Below, piece after piece: positions 1 through 52,300 of a stretch of 64,000 nt of DNA. This DNA comes from Monoplex corrugatus. Taxonomy: Eukaryota > Mollusca > Gastropoda > Littorinimorpha > Ranellidae. The DNA lies in NCBI GenBank assembly GCA_030674185.1, contig JAPXFY010000018.1, forward strand, positions 49,896,737 through 49,960,736, given 5' to 3'. The notes beneath the pieces were generated by a model that worked only from the letters and a program-made list of their open reading frames with translations, was not told the DNA's origin and made no database searches. How positions within the stretch are numbered: position 1 is the stretch's first letter; each line of letters begins with the position of its first letter. The position numbers and the translations under genes were made by a program.

Positions 1-640
1 TGGCGGTGATATGATCAGAGATCTGTGCGAGAACAATTTTTTCAAGGACTTTGGATAAGAAAGGTAGGTTGGAAACAGGTCGATAGTTTTTGAGGTTATT
101 GGGGTCAAGACTAGGTTTCTTTAAAAGAGGTCTGACCAGGGCAGATTTGAAGGAAGTGGGAAAGATACCAGATGACAGGGAATTGTTGATGACAGTTGTG
201 AAGTGAGGGAGCAAAGTATCTAGGCAGTGTGTTAAGATAGATGCTGGAAGAGGATCAAGCTCACAGGTCTTGATGTCAGAATGGCGGATTACATTGCGGA
301 TAGTAGTTTCAGAAGCAGGCTGAAAAGAAATAAGTGGTGTGCCTTGAAACAGAGGGTCGGGAATAGGAGGTTGAGAGATGGGCTGGGAGTCAAGACTGGA
401 ACGGATGGACCTAATTTTATCAATAAAAAAATCTGAAAAATGTTGTGCTAGACGGGCAGGGGGAAAGCATGATGGGAGAGGAGATTTATCTGATTTGCCA
501 AGGAGGGTATTAGTAACGGAATATAGCTGTTTTGATGTAGAACATGCAATAATTTTCGCATTGTAAAAGGCAGACTTAGCAGAGTCAACTATAGCATTGA
601 CAGTTTTGAAAATCTTTTTCAGTAAATGGACAGACATACA
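1..640 (-). mobile_element. Non-LTR retrotransposon (CR1/L2-like) reverse transcriptase fragment
   Basis: The minus strand is open from the window edge to about position 640 without a methionine near the start. It reads through the linker before the reverse transcriptase and into its first conserved blocks. Recognisable pieces in order are CELDPLPASILTHCLDTLLP, SSGIFPTSFKSALVRPLLKK, DPNNLKNYRPVSNLPFLSK and VLEKIVLAQISDHIT. This order (LDPLP, then a KxxLVxPLLKK stretch, then NYRPVSNLxFLSKxLEK) is the standard start of CR1/L2/Rex-type reverse transcriptases. No stop or frameshift was found in the visible 600 bases, so this copy may be fairly young. The catalytic FADD block would lie left of the window. 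It sits just downstream of the last visible demethylase exon, so probably in the next intron. The clade name is an inference. Confidence 0.8.
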
Positions 641-742
641 GATACAATAGCCTGTCCTAACTGCTCTAAGCTAATCCATGGAATTAGATATGTCACTTTC
701 TTACAAATGAAAATTATGAGAGAAAAATAAAGAAAAAAAGGT

Positions 743-40280
<39,538 letters not shown>

Positions 40281-40400
40281 TGTTTGCGTTTTGGGCACTA
40301 CACATCACAAAAATAAACTGTAAGTTTATTTTCTCCAGTGGTCGGGTAAACCTTTCTTCCGGCGGAAATAGGATGCAAGATTGACCAAAGGTAGATGGGA
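40281..40400 (-). promoter_or_regulatory. Probable KDM7 5' UTR and promoter-proximal region
   Basis: Upstream of the start codon on the minus strand the sequence reads TTTCCGCCGGAAGAAAGG about 80-90 bases away. It contains CCGGAAG (40356-40362), a core match to the ETS-factor motif common in housekeeping chromatin-gene promoters. CpG dinucleotides are locally enriched from about 39650 to 40380 compared with the AT-rich surroundings. No TATA box is evident. The exact transcription start cannot be read from the sequence. Confidence 0.35.
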
Positions 40401-40959
40401 AATTTCTTTTTATGTATGTTTTATTTACTTATTGATTAATTAATTTTGTTCTTCATTCATATATATCCTGATTGTATGATTACTGCAAATAGATACAATT
40501 TCCTCGGCATTATCCACATTTTTACCCCCTACTCTTCTGGGTAGGAGACGTTACTACAATTGGTATACCGATTACAGTCACTCCGGACCAAATCCGAATT
40601 GAACACACAGAATACATAACACTATTAACAGACATAATGAAAAATAAACACCGACTGGGAAAAAAAAGTAGGCCTACGATATAAAGCATACTATGTCGTT
40701 CCGAAATGGCCCCACATAGAACACACTATACACATTCTTCCCGAGGACTGTCAGGACTGTTATCTCTTCAGCCTCGGTGCAGTGTTTCAAGTCCCGAATC
40801 TGACCAGCCAGCCCCCCTTCCCCCATCCTCTACCACTATCCCACCCCCAAAGCCAGTTCTACATACCAGCGTCCTAGCCAGCGGAAATCCCCAGTTTCTA
40901 TACGCATCAGAACCATCAAAAGGATGATGGTGGATGTTTCAAGAAAGAAGAAGAAGTAG

Positions 40960-43290
40960 GGCATCATCATCATCATATGTCACTATGTGCCCTGCCGCAT
41001 GGCGATGGCGATCATGGCCGTACATATATATATATGTATCTTATAATAATAATAATATATTTTATTTATATAGCTAATAGCGCAAAATCTTGATAAAATC
41101 AAATCTAAGCGCTGAAAACAAACGATACAGTCTTTTTGATGTCGCTGCAAGCACATCTTCCACCCTCTGTCTCTTCATTCACCCCACACAAGTCCGCTCA
41201 ATATTTTCTCCCTGGGTCTACCTGATGCTCTTTTTCCTTCCAGCTTTCCTGTTGTGCTAGGTACTCTAATTTCTACCGCCTCATAAAATGTATAAATATT
41301 GCTTTCTTTTCCTAATCTTCTTCATTGCATTAGTGTTCTGTTTGTGTTTGCCTCTTTCAAAACTGTATCGTTTGTTTTCTTTGCTGTCCATGGAACTCAT
41401 TGACATTCTTAGAAACCACATTTCAGTTGCCTCAGTCTTGTTCTGACTGTGTGTGTTGGTTGTCCATGCTTTACATCCGTGCAACACTTCTTTTCCTAAT
41501 CTTCTTCATTGCATTAATGTTCTTTTTGTGTTTGCCTCTTTCAAAACTGTATCGTTTGTTTTCTTTGCTGTCCATGGAACTCACTGACATTCTTCTTAGA
41601 AACCACATTTCAGTTACCTCAGTCTTGTTCTGTGTGTGTTGGTTGTCCATGCTTTACATCCATGCAACAGTGTCGGTTCTATAGAATACTGAAGACTCTC
41701 TTCCTGATATCAATTGGTAGGCATTTATTGGTATGAAAACTTTTCATTTTCTTAGATGCTATTTTAGCTTGGCCGATTTTGCTGGTTATTTCTACTGTGC
41801 ATCTGCCAACACAGTATTGGTTATATAGAAAACTGAAGACTCTCTTCCTGATATTAATTGATAAGTATTTATTGGTAAGAACGCTTTTCATTTTCTTGGA
41901 TGCTATTTTAGCTTGGCCGATTCTGCTGGTTATTTCTACTGTGCATCTTTCAACTGGTGAGATGACTGTTCCCAGATACTTGAACTTCTCAACTTGTCTC
42001 AATGTTGTGCCTTTTGTTGTTCTTTTGCATGAAGAAATTTCTTGTTTTTTACTAATTATTCTAACTTCAATCTTTTTGCTATTTACCTCCAGCTGTTTAT
42101 TTCTCTGCTTTCTATTATATTTAGAATATTTTGTAGTTGTTTTTTGTTTTTTTTTCATTTTCTGCAATTAGTGTGTCATCTGCATAATGAAGATTGTTTA
42201 AATAACATTTCTCCTCCAAACTTTATCCCAGGGCATTCTTCTGGGTTTCTCATGATGGTTTCACTATAAAGTGAAAACAAATCTAGTGACAGAGCACATC
42301 CCTGTCTAACCCCTCCTTTGATATTTTGGAAAGAGTTTATATTATTTTCTACTCTCATTGCTGCTGTTTCTTCTCAATACATATTCCTTAGTATACTTGG
42401 ATTTTTTCCCATCAGTATTGAACTTTTCCTATTGGTTAATCAACTTTTTGTGTCTTGCTTGATCAAACGTTCTGTATAATCAATAAAACATAAATATAAA
42501 TCCTTATTCAAATAAATGGATCTTACTATGAGAGTTCCTAGGATGTATAGGATATTAACAGTTCCTTTCCCTTCAATAAATCTACATTATTCTTCCGCTA
42601 TTTCTTTCTTTATTCTGTTCCTTGTTCTCATCATGATTATTCTTAATAGAATCTTTGTCTATGACTCAACAAGCTGATTGTACGACGGAATTCATATTTT
42701 CTATAGTCCCTGTTTTCTTTGGAAGTGCAATAAAAATTGATTTTGATGCATCTTTAGGAATTCTTCTGGTGTCATGAATTTCATTGAGCAGGACTGTTAT
42801 TTTTTTTCAATGCCAAATTCATTTCAATACCAAATTCATTTAAAGCCTGAATTAGATCTATAGTAATATTGTCTGGTCCTGGGGTTTTTCCCAGTTTCAT
42901 CTTTTTCAATGCTATTCTAATTTCATCTTTCATTATTGGTGGACTTTTAGTGTTCTTTCTATGATGTGCTCCTCCTTTCTGTCATCATCAAAAAGATTTT
43001 TACTGTACTCTCCCCATCTGATATTTTGTCTTTTTCCATATAATTGTAGTCTTTAGATTTTAAGCAACCAGTTGATGTGTATGTACTTTTCCTGTGGGCA
43101 ATTTATTCATGTTTTTGTACATAAACTTATGGTCTGTTTTGTGCCAATCTTCTGTTTCTTTGCACTTAATTCTAGTCAAATTTCCTTAGCTTCATTGATC
43201 TATTCCTGATTTCCTTATCTATCTTTCTGTATTATTCCTCTTTTCCTTGACCTTCTTCTGTTCATCCATAAAGCCTAAATTTGTTTTCTC
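40960..43290 (-). mobile_element. Non-LTR retrotransposon (endonuclease/RT type), degenerate, 3' part
   Basis: Reading the minus strand from high to low coordinate, shifting frames give LKKMKLGKTPGPDNITIDLI, LLNEIHDTRRIPKDASKSIF, IALPKKTGTIE, GVRQGCALSLDLFSLYSETI, then FKYLGTVISPVERCTVEITS, RIGQAKIASKKMKSVLTNKY and CKAWTTNTHSQNKTEATEMW. These are in the order of reverse-transcriptase blocks up to the thumb and C-terminal region. Many stops and frameshifts make it dead. Two internal segments are tandemly duplicated (41301-41670 and 41690-41960). The 3' end runs to an (ATG)n tail near 40962 and contains a small unrelated insertion (41020-41130). The clade is not certain. Confidence 0.85.
41077..41113 (-). 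repeat. Inverted copy of the 33579 dispersed repeat
   Basis: An exact reverse complement of the 33579-33615 block, inserted in the 3' part of the LINE. It is flanked by an AATAAT-rich stretch, probably its tail. Confidence 0.8.
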
Positions 43291-43408
43291 ATCCAGTTCT
43301 TCTTTGCTTTGCTTTCAACTCTAGGGATTTCTTCACAAGATTCTGATCCCAGCCAGGAATTTGTGATTGTGATATTTAGTTATAATCAGAATGGCACTAT
43401 GAGAATGG

Positions 43409-43552
43409 GTGGTCTGTTTCTAGAGAATTCTTGTCATGTCACTTACAGTCTTACCAATGTGTGGTCTGTTTCTAGAGTTTTTGTCGAGTCATGTACAGTC
43501 TTACTACATATGTGGTCTGTTTCTAGATAGTCTTCGTCAAGTCACGTACAGT
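43409..43552. repeat. Tandem repeat of about 50 bp, 3 copies
   Basis: Three units begin GTGGTCTGTTTCTAGA and end with a GTCA-GTACAGTC-like segment. Confidence 0.85.
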
Positions 43553-43829
43553 CATTATATAGTTATTTCTACTTGTCTGTCTTTCCCTCCCTTCTTCCTG
43601 TGTTTAAAATACAATATTGCAGCCATGGAATATATCCCCAATTTTTGAAAGATCAATATAGCAATCATATTTTCTTCTGTACTATATGTGTGTGTGTATG
43701 AATGTCTGTATGTACGTCCGTGTGTATGTATGTGTATAAAATTAACCATATGTAATTTCTTGTATGCTGTAAACCAGTTAGATGCACACAAAAAAGAAAA
43801 AAAAGAAATCAATCCAACAGAAAAGAAAA

Positions 43830-44220
43830 AAATGTCACTGGAAGAGCTCCTTTTTCTTTGACAGCTAGTTTAGTGGCCTTGTCGGCGTGCTTGATGCCTT
43901 CCATGTCAACATGGGCCAGGACTCACTGCAAAAGCACTCCGTAGTCTAATTGATGAATGAGGTTAGTAGGCCTATACCTATCACAACATCCCTCCAGGAA
44001 GAAGTGTCTTCATATTTGATGGCAGTCAATGTCAAAAAAGTCAGAAAATATGACTCTAGCTCGGAGTGTGCTACATGTCTTTAAATAGTGTTAGTGCCAG
44101 GTCACTAACTCTACTATAAAAATGTTTGAGATAGGTAATTACATTTTTTTTGTCCAGGTTGAAGGCTGGGATGCAGAGGGCTGTCCTTGTTCCCTCATCA
44201 TCTGCTGACCTGAGTATATA
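43830..44220 (-). mobile_element. LINE relic with RNase H-like domain
   Basis: The minus strand reads VLAHVDMEGIKHADKATKLA then VKEKGAL at 43845-43926. This matches the RNase H segment W-V-x-A-H-V-G-x-x-G-N-E-x-A-D-x-A-A-K-x-A of I/Jockey-type elements, with the expected Trp changed to a TGA stop. Further upstream, SADDEGTRTALCIPAFNLDK is in a compatible style. It is heavily decayed. Confidence 0.5.
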
Positions 44221-45827
44221 CACAGAAATGCCTTAAAAGTAATTACTACTGTCTTTGTGTATAATGATAATCACTTTCATGAGGTCCAGCCATGTCCAAA
44301 TCTGTCTGCACCCTGTCATCAGCCTAGGGAGTTAGGGATGAAGGGCACACTAGTCTCTTTAGTACTTTCTGTCCCAATTGACTTTGTGATATCCTCAATG
44401 ATCATAGAGAGGGATACAGAATGGACAAGAGAAGGACTCCTGAAATCTTCAGTGAATTTATTTGCCTTAAAGTTTAGCAAAGTTTGTGGTCTGAGTATTA
44501 TTTATGGCATATAGCAATGTGATGGAATATTTCAGTGGTAGCAGGCCTGCATCTAATACCCCAGGTAGCTATGAGTGGCTTTAAGGCTGAGCGACTTAGA
44601 GTGCTCCACACTCTACCTCATAAAACAGATCGGTGAAGGGAGAGCATCATAAAACACCTCCAGTCCACGCTGTGACACCAAAAAAGAGAGTGCATCCAGT
44701 GCGACCATGGTTTTGTGCTTATTTGCCCAAGGGACACTTGACAATGACTTAATCAGTTAAACAACATGTAACATACCAGAGGCAGAAATATTACTGTTGA
44801 TGTGGGGGTTGCAGCTTCATTTACTATTTAAGCCTGCGCCCAGGTACTGTGCATCCCTGGGAAATATACATGCATTATTCATTTACTGTAATGCTACATT
44901 CTTTAGTGATATGTGGATTATTTCTGTTGAAAATTACAAACTTAGTTTATTGTGTTAACAGTATAAAACCATTCTTTGCCATGTATATCACTACTTTATC
45001 AAACATATTTGTTCTCTGTCATGTATGACACTACATTATCAAGTCTTTCTTGAAATACGTCTTTAGATTACAGAAAGTGGGTTGGCAGGATCCCCCTCAG
45101 CACTGCTGACATAGTACAAAGGAATACACAGCAGCATATTTGGTGTCAGTTTGGCTGCATGAGCAACTGGAAGATGGTGTGTTATGCCATCCAACCACCT
45201 TGGGGGTTCGACTCCGTATTTGTGTAATGTTTAGTCCTTAACCATCCCTTCTCCGAAAGATACCCACAAAGCAGTGATCCCTGTCCTACATTTTCCCGTA
45301 TTTCAATAAAATTGTGATACATCCCACCTCAGGATTTTTCCCTAGAGGACAAATAAATGCCAGGAATTCCACTTAATATATGCTCAGTCGGGGGTAGCAG
45401 ATTTCATCATACCCTAAAGGGGGCTTCACTCTTGCTGATGCACTCTCTGACTGTTGTGTCTGAAGACAATAGGTGCGTCAGTTTGTGGGAAGATGAGGTA
45501 ACAAGTAGTACAGACCCTGTGTTGAGTCTTGTCTCCAGTGCAGTGAGGATGGAGCCTCAGTGAAGTAGTAGAGGATGGAAGTTTGGTGGATCTCAGAAAT
45601 GAGATTTGAGGCATTGTCTTCACACATCCATGGTACTGAGTGAGCCTGAGCATCTCTATAATCAAGAGGTAGGGCTTATATTTTTTCGTATTTTCATATT
45701 TATGTGGGGATGTAGGTCTATGAGTATCCATGTGTATGCATGTGTGTAGATATACATATGCATGTACGTATATGTATATATGGATATGTGAGTGTATGTA
45801 TGTATGAATTTGTATGTATATTAGTGC

Positions 45828-45928
45828 ATTATTTAATAGTAAGATATTAACATTCAAAACTACTATGAATTTGTTGTATATTGTGCATTATTAATAGTAA
45901 GATATTAACATTCCAAAAACTACTCTCA
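45828..45928. repeat. Tandem duplication of about 58 bp
   Basis: GTGCATTATTTAATAGTAAG followed by ATATTAACATTC is repeated with small differences. Confidence 0.85.
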
Positions 45929-48199
45929 GCTAATGCATCATTGTTTTCATAGTTTTAGCCCTGGACCCTCTTCAGGATAAAACAATACTAATATGGCATG
46001 GCCACTTTTCAAATTGCAGAGTTCATCTCACTTCCCCTCTGACATCATATTTGCCTCCCCTCTCCCCATTTCTCACCATTACTCACACACACATTATGAT
46101 TTCCTTTTAGTCCTTTTCTCCCACTGGACAAAGCAGCAGGGAAGTTTCATTCTCCCATTGGACGAAGCAGCAGGGAAGTGTCAGTCTTTTTCTCTTAATT
46201 TTTGTATTTGGTGTTTACATTTACGCTTAACAAACCAATTGGCCAAAACTTTGCACCTGTCTTGTCTGGTGTATATTCAATATGTATTCTGAGTCTATTT
46301 TCGTATTTTTCTGGTTCCTTTTTTTTTCATTTTTTTTTTTCAAAAGCATGAGTCTGCTATGAACAAATTTCCTTCTCACTTTTGAACAACAAATGTTACA
46401 GCAAGTGTAATGTTCTTTAGTTTGTTCCCAGACAGACAAGAAATATGTGTGCCAAAATATTTTCATGCTGGCATTTATTGTTCTTTTAAATCTAAAAACT
46501 GGATCAGATCACTGATGCAATAATAATCTCCATCTGTGAGCCAAACAAAAGACCAAATTTGGTTGGCACACCAGGAAAATGTTGACATGTTCTCATGGAG
46601 ATACTTTATAAGATTTTGTATAATACATCAAGTCTCATTACAAATGATCAAAGAATTCATATGTCACGTCTGTTATGCATGCATAAAATTTGAGGGAAAA
46701 AAGACAATTCATATCATTGTTTGTTTACTTTTTAATATTATTTATCCTCAGCTTTACAGACATCATTGTAAGCTGTGCAATGGCAAATGACAAATGTATG
46801 ATACCTTACATGCAGAACTTTTGTTCACTGAACAATGAAGACAAACTGCAAGAAAAGAGCTGTAACTGAGCATAGATGTGCTCCTAGAATTGTTATCCCA
46901 ATGATCCCTTTCTCATTCCATACATTACATATGATAGGGTCAATTTTTTTGTTATAATGCACAATGTACACATCAACTCACTGTCAATTTTCTAGAGATG
47001 TACACATGCAGTTCCTTTAGGATGTTTGCGCATAAACACACATGAAATGCTATTAACGGTCATCTGAAAATGCATCATGAAAAATATCACACTAAAGAAA
47101 TTATTAAGACATCACTGCTTCAAACTAAGCACTCTAACCACTGAGTGAACTTTCTTAAACAGTGCTGACCTAGTCTCTGAATCACCTGATCTGGGTACAT
47201 TCATAAAAATCTTGAACAAATTAAAAAAAGGGGGAACTCTTTTCATCCAACTAGTTTTCAATGACAGCAAGCTGAGATACAACAATGCAACTATAACATT
47301 TTTAAACAGTAAACAATATGGAGTCATTTTTTTCTTTCCCCTCTCTCTCTACACATGCACACATAAAGAAAACAATTCTAGTTAACACAGATTTAATCCT
47401 GCATTTAATACCTGATCATTTTAAGAAACAGACATCATAACAATCACATGTAAATAATTCCATCTGTCACATAATCATACTTGACTGATGTGAAATGATA
47501 TTTTCTGAAAACATAAAACAATATCAATCTAATATGGTTAAAAGTAACAAAACTTATCCAATAATGTCAGCAAAGTGTCAAAGGAAGAACTGCAGACTTA
47601 AATCTTTGTTGCTGTTTACTAACAAAATTTTCAAAAAAGAACATTAATAATTTACAGCAAACTTTCCAGTATAAAACTGTTAACACATGATCAGCTGGGC
47701 ACATTGTTCAACTGTTCAATTTTCAATTAAGTTTTCCTTAAATGGTAAATGATCTGAAGAGGAAGATCCAAGAACTGAACTACTACTTTGCCAAGAAATG
47801 GAAGGACAATTGACAATAATGATGGTTAAGTGAAATGAAATACCAACAAACAATCAAAACTTGAAGGAATGCCTGATTGTCATCATTCACTCAACCACAG
47901 ATTCATTTCATTAATAAGAGACAAAGATGGAACTACAAGCAGTGGCCTATCCTCTAAAAACACATACTAAACACCTGTGATTCTAAAACATTTACTGTGA
48001 CTTTTAAGTTACACATTTTGAAAGTCTACAAGAGTCTACTTGATTTCCACTTGCTATCAAGATCTATTCACAAGATCAGTATTATAACCATCTCTTCACT
48101 AAGTTTTCAGTTCACTCAAGAGGGGTTCATCGCGCATGGACAATTTCATGAAAGCTCCACCCAATATCCCATATGTTAACTTGCAAATTCCTTCGGCCC

Positions 48200-49233
48200 A
48201 CACAAAACCTTGTCAGCTGGCAACGTCTTGACGTGGGAGGGGGAAGAGGGGGATGGGTGGAGAATAGAACCCTGGAATATAAGCTGACCTACTGGAAAGA
48301 TTAAGCATTAGGATGGGCAGCAAACAGGTCAGTTTTATGTTATGGTTAGAACTGAACTTGAGGTATCAGAGTCCAAAGCTCTAGTAAATATTCATGTTTT
48401 CCTGAAAACATTTCACAACTGAAAAGGACATTAGATAATTATGGATCATATTCTTGAAGATATTAAAAACGGAGATGGAAATTTTTTGTGAAGACTGCTA
48501 ATACATTTTCATTTGATGATTCATCAAGGAGGAGGTGCCATATCAACTGTACGTCTATTTGCACAAAAAACATTCAGTGCAGCAGAAACAAGAATGCTGT
48601 ATAAATTCAGACTCAATAAGTAAGTTTAAAGGTAAAGTGGACAATTTCACGAAAAATCAAGCCAAACTTTTACTGACAATTAAAAGTGAGGTGGGCAAGT
48701 AGGCTAATCAGAAATATGCATAATTGCTAAAAATAATTTAATTCTAAAAAAAGTTTTATAATTTCAACAACACAAGTGGTTTAAAAATGCTACCTGTTCA
48801 TGTTACAAGTAATTTTAAAAAAATGTAATAAAAGTGCACAGTATATCTGGAAAAAAAAAGACACAGTGACAGAAAGAAATGTCAAACATCATACAAAACT
48901 AAGCAGAAGAAAGAAAAAGAAAATCATATAAAAGAACAAAAATCCCATGAATTTAATAACAATGACAGAAATTCCAGCCATCAAGTACATAATGACTAGC
49001 CACCCAACTTTGACTTGTCAACCCATACAAGTTGAAACAAAAAGGCAGGCAGGCATAAAAGGACTGACACTGCAGGAAGAGACACTGAACACGTGAATGT
49101 CACTTAACATAAGAAAGTTGTCACATAACATAATAAAGTCATCATGGGAAACATGGGGCAATTACAAAACCAAAACAAAACTGAAAAAAAAGAGAATGGT
49201 CTGTGACAAGAATCAGTTGTTTCCCTAACGTGT
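48200..49233 (-). other. Probable GDI 3' UTR
   Basis: AT-rich sequence without coding frames follows the GDI stop. An ATTAAA hexamer occurs on the minus strand around 48955, but the real poly(A) site cannot be placed. Confidence 0.35.
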
Positions 49234-49386
49234 CTATGCTGCGGCCTGTTCTGCAGTTTGTTCGTCAGTGTGCTTCACTTTGGAAAAGTCAAAGTCTCGA
49301 CCAGTTATCCTTTTGTAAGTCTTCACCACATCGTCACAAGTTGTTTCAAAGTGAGTTGTAGCGTCGTAAGACTTCGTGATGAACAT
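49234..49386 (-). CDS. GDI (GDI1/GDI2 family): GDI terminal exon with stop codon
   Basis: The acceptor TTGTTTCCAG is followed by [40 protein letters not shown] and [10 protein letters not shown], then TAG (49234-49236). The first Met is internal, not a start. [14 protein letters not shown] is nearly invariant in animal GDI. Confidence 0.95.
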   Translation of the reverse strand: MFITKSYDATTHFETTCDDVVKTYKRITGRDFDFSKVKHTDEQTAEQAAA

Positions 49387-52300
49387 CTGGAAACAAATAT
49401 GCAAAACAAGTGGATTATGAACAGTGAAATCATACACATGCACATGCGCAGACACAGAGCTACTTTTAACTTTTTTGCAACACGTCTTTGAAATCAAAAT
49501 AAGAGAAAAATAAGCCCAGATTCAGATACCTCGTTGGTTTTCCTTCAAAAAAACACACAGTTTCTTTGTTGTACCTCTTACAGTTTTTGCACTCAAATTT
49601 TTTGTTAATTGTTACCCTCGAATCCTTGAAATTCCCTGGAAACGGGGAAGCACATATTTACATTTTCCCTGGCACTGGAAGGGTTAATCATCTCTCCTCT
49701 TCCTTCGTCCCGAATCAAACTGGTGTTAGATCTGCTTTTAATATGTCTTCTTAATCTTCTTAATCTTCATCCGCCATTTTACCTGTGACAATAGCCAGAA
49801 AAAAAAGTTCTATACTACCAAAAGATGTTAAAATGACCATTCACCACAAAGCAGTAGCCTATATGAGACTGTAGTCAGCCAATGACACTATGCAGGCAGC
49901 TAGTGGGGCTACATTATTAGCCGACAAGACTTATTAAAAAGCAGAGTTTGAGTGACCATGAGTTAAACACAGCCACAATGGGGTTGTTGGGTCAGTTTAA
50001 AACTACATCTGCCTGCACAGAACTACTTCCATTGGTCAGTCAACAGTGTAAAAGAAATAATGTTAAATCAACTGGCTTACTGGAAAGTCCAGAAAGTCGT
50101 GAAACGTATGATCTCAAATCAGTCACTAAACATGAGATAATTGCTTAAAAGCAAGCTATGGAGAGTGAATAAGTGGGAAAGAAAGAAAGATAAGTGCCAC
50201 AAATCTGCTTCCAACAAAAGCTCTTGTGTGAATGACAAACTCTCATGTTCAGCCCATCAGTGGGTGCATTCACTTTATATTACAATGCAGAAAGTTCAGA
50301 CACAGTACACTTAAAGTTATTTGTAATGCAAGTAGGCCTACTGTCTGTTGTACCAATTAAAATAAGAAAAGATGTTAAAACAACTGTTTTCTACGTCAAC
50401 CCTATTATCCAAGCATATAACATCAAAATTAACTCTTTACTGTTTTTCCTGATTTTAAAGAATTACAAGAGATGTATGCCTACTGACCTTGCTGTCTGCT
50501 CCATCATCAATAGGTTCCAAGAGGTCAGATACACAAACGAATCTGAAAAATAGTGGCAAAAAATTATTAACAAGTTTCAATAAAAACAGGTTTGAAAACA
50601 ATGAATGATAATCATTTTATATAAGGGCAACTCATTCTGGTTGGCACAGAGTACAGCTCCCATCTACAAACTATCTGTACAGGTTTGCATTTGGCTTGGG
50701 TAAAAAAAAACTGTGCATGCAGCCTCCAATCCATCCAGCTATGAACTGGTACCTCACCTTGTTCAAGGTTAGGAATAGGCATAGCGACAAGGGAGAAATG
50801 GTCAGCACCCTCATAATGCGGCCCCCTCCCCCCCCCTAAAAAAAGGTCTCCATCATCCCACCCTCTGAAGAACTCGGATAGTGAATGACAAAAGGGTTAT
50901 GGGGAAATCTTTACCAATGACCACAGAGTTATGGCATAATCTTTACTTTTTTATGTTCATTCCACTTTACACTTCCTGAATGCCATCATCACCATTATAT
51001 TTCCTGAATGTCATCATCACCATTATACTTCCTGAATGTCCTCATAAATCAAATGCTGAACTTACAAGAACCAAACTTTTTGTTCACTTACACTATCTAC
51101 TGTATACTTGTGAAGAAATTAATAAGTATCTTTCAAATACATCAAAGCCCTGAAACATATGACGATAAAAACATATTTCAACAATTGTATGGTTGTGTGT
51201 TGATCTAAAAAAAACACCAGGACAAGATCAACAAAATTTTGATATTTCCCATCCCATCTCAAGATGCTACCAAAAACATAAAACAAGCATTATGTTTACC
51301 TTTATTTTCATAATGTTCCTGATGCATAGTCTTATTTGTTAATGTTATATATACATATTCCTCGTACACTTGTCTGCTTACAAAAGTAGATGAAAAACAG
51401 ACTCTCTTGTTGCTCTGCTTGACCTTAGTGCAGCATTTGTTACAGCTGATCATTCCATTTGTTGTAGAGACTGTATACAAGTATGTTCCTAAGTCTTTTG
51501 TCAAGATGTCTGTGCAGATGGAACATTAAGCCTTCCCAGGGTAGCTTGTACCCTACGTGCAGCATCAGGCCTTCCCAGGGTAATTTGTACCTGATTCCTG
51601 CACCTGTACAACTCCAAATACTGAGGCCCATCTCACTCCATGCAATGTGAGCCAGATGGCAAACATGCATTCAGTTGTTGTGAAAGCAGTTAACAATAAA
51701 TTGCTGAAGCTGGAGAGAGAGCGAGCAGCATTTGTTCTGTACAGTGGATCAGCTGCAATTTGTGAGATACATGCAAAAAACATCTCCTTATCAAGCAGAT
51801 CACCTCATCTCAGTGTCTTACCACCAACGTCAGCTGCTGTCAGATATCATTCTTATCAAACTTTGTCATGCTTGGTACATGCTCACGCAATCAGAACACA
51901 TATACAGCACTCGTCCGTCACACAACCACACGCTCTCCTTCCAACCAATGGCACTAAACAAATTGCGATATGATTTTTTTTTATATTTATTTTTACTGAC
52001 TTTCACACATCACTCATACAACATACAACATTCACAACCACACACCTTCATATTAAGTCTTTTCTTTCTCTCCTGCTCCTTCTTTGTCTCCTCCTTCTTC
52101 GTTTCCTCCTCCTTTTCCGTTTCCTCCTCTTTCTTCTTCTCCTCCTCTTTCTTTTCCTGCTCCTCTTTCTTCTTCTCCTTCTCTTTTTCTTCTCCTTCTC
52201 CTTCTTCTTTCTTCTCCTTCTCTTTCTTCTCCTTCATCTTCTTCTTTGCCTTCTTTTTCCTCTCTACCTCTGTTTTGCTTTCTTCTTATTCTTCTTATTC

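Larger units (their letters stand above)
40401..49233. other. Intergenic region between KDM7 and GDI
   Basis: This holds the LINE (40960-43290), tandem repeats at 43409-43552 and 45828-45928, and an RNase H-like LINE relic (43830-44220). The 3' UTR of GDI occupies some of the high-coordinate end. The stretches 44700-46900 and 47000-48200 contain no coding feature that I can support. No convincing AATAAA for the minus-strand GDI transcript was found, though ATTAAA-type signals occur. Confidence 0.5.

Noticed and set aside
49258..49491. Plus-strand ORF across the last GDI exon
   Set aside because: It is the antisense shadow of the GDI terminal exon, whose minus-strand frame is strongly conserved.
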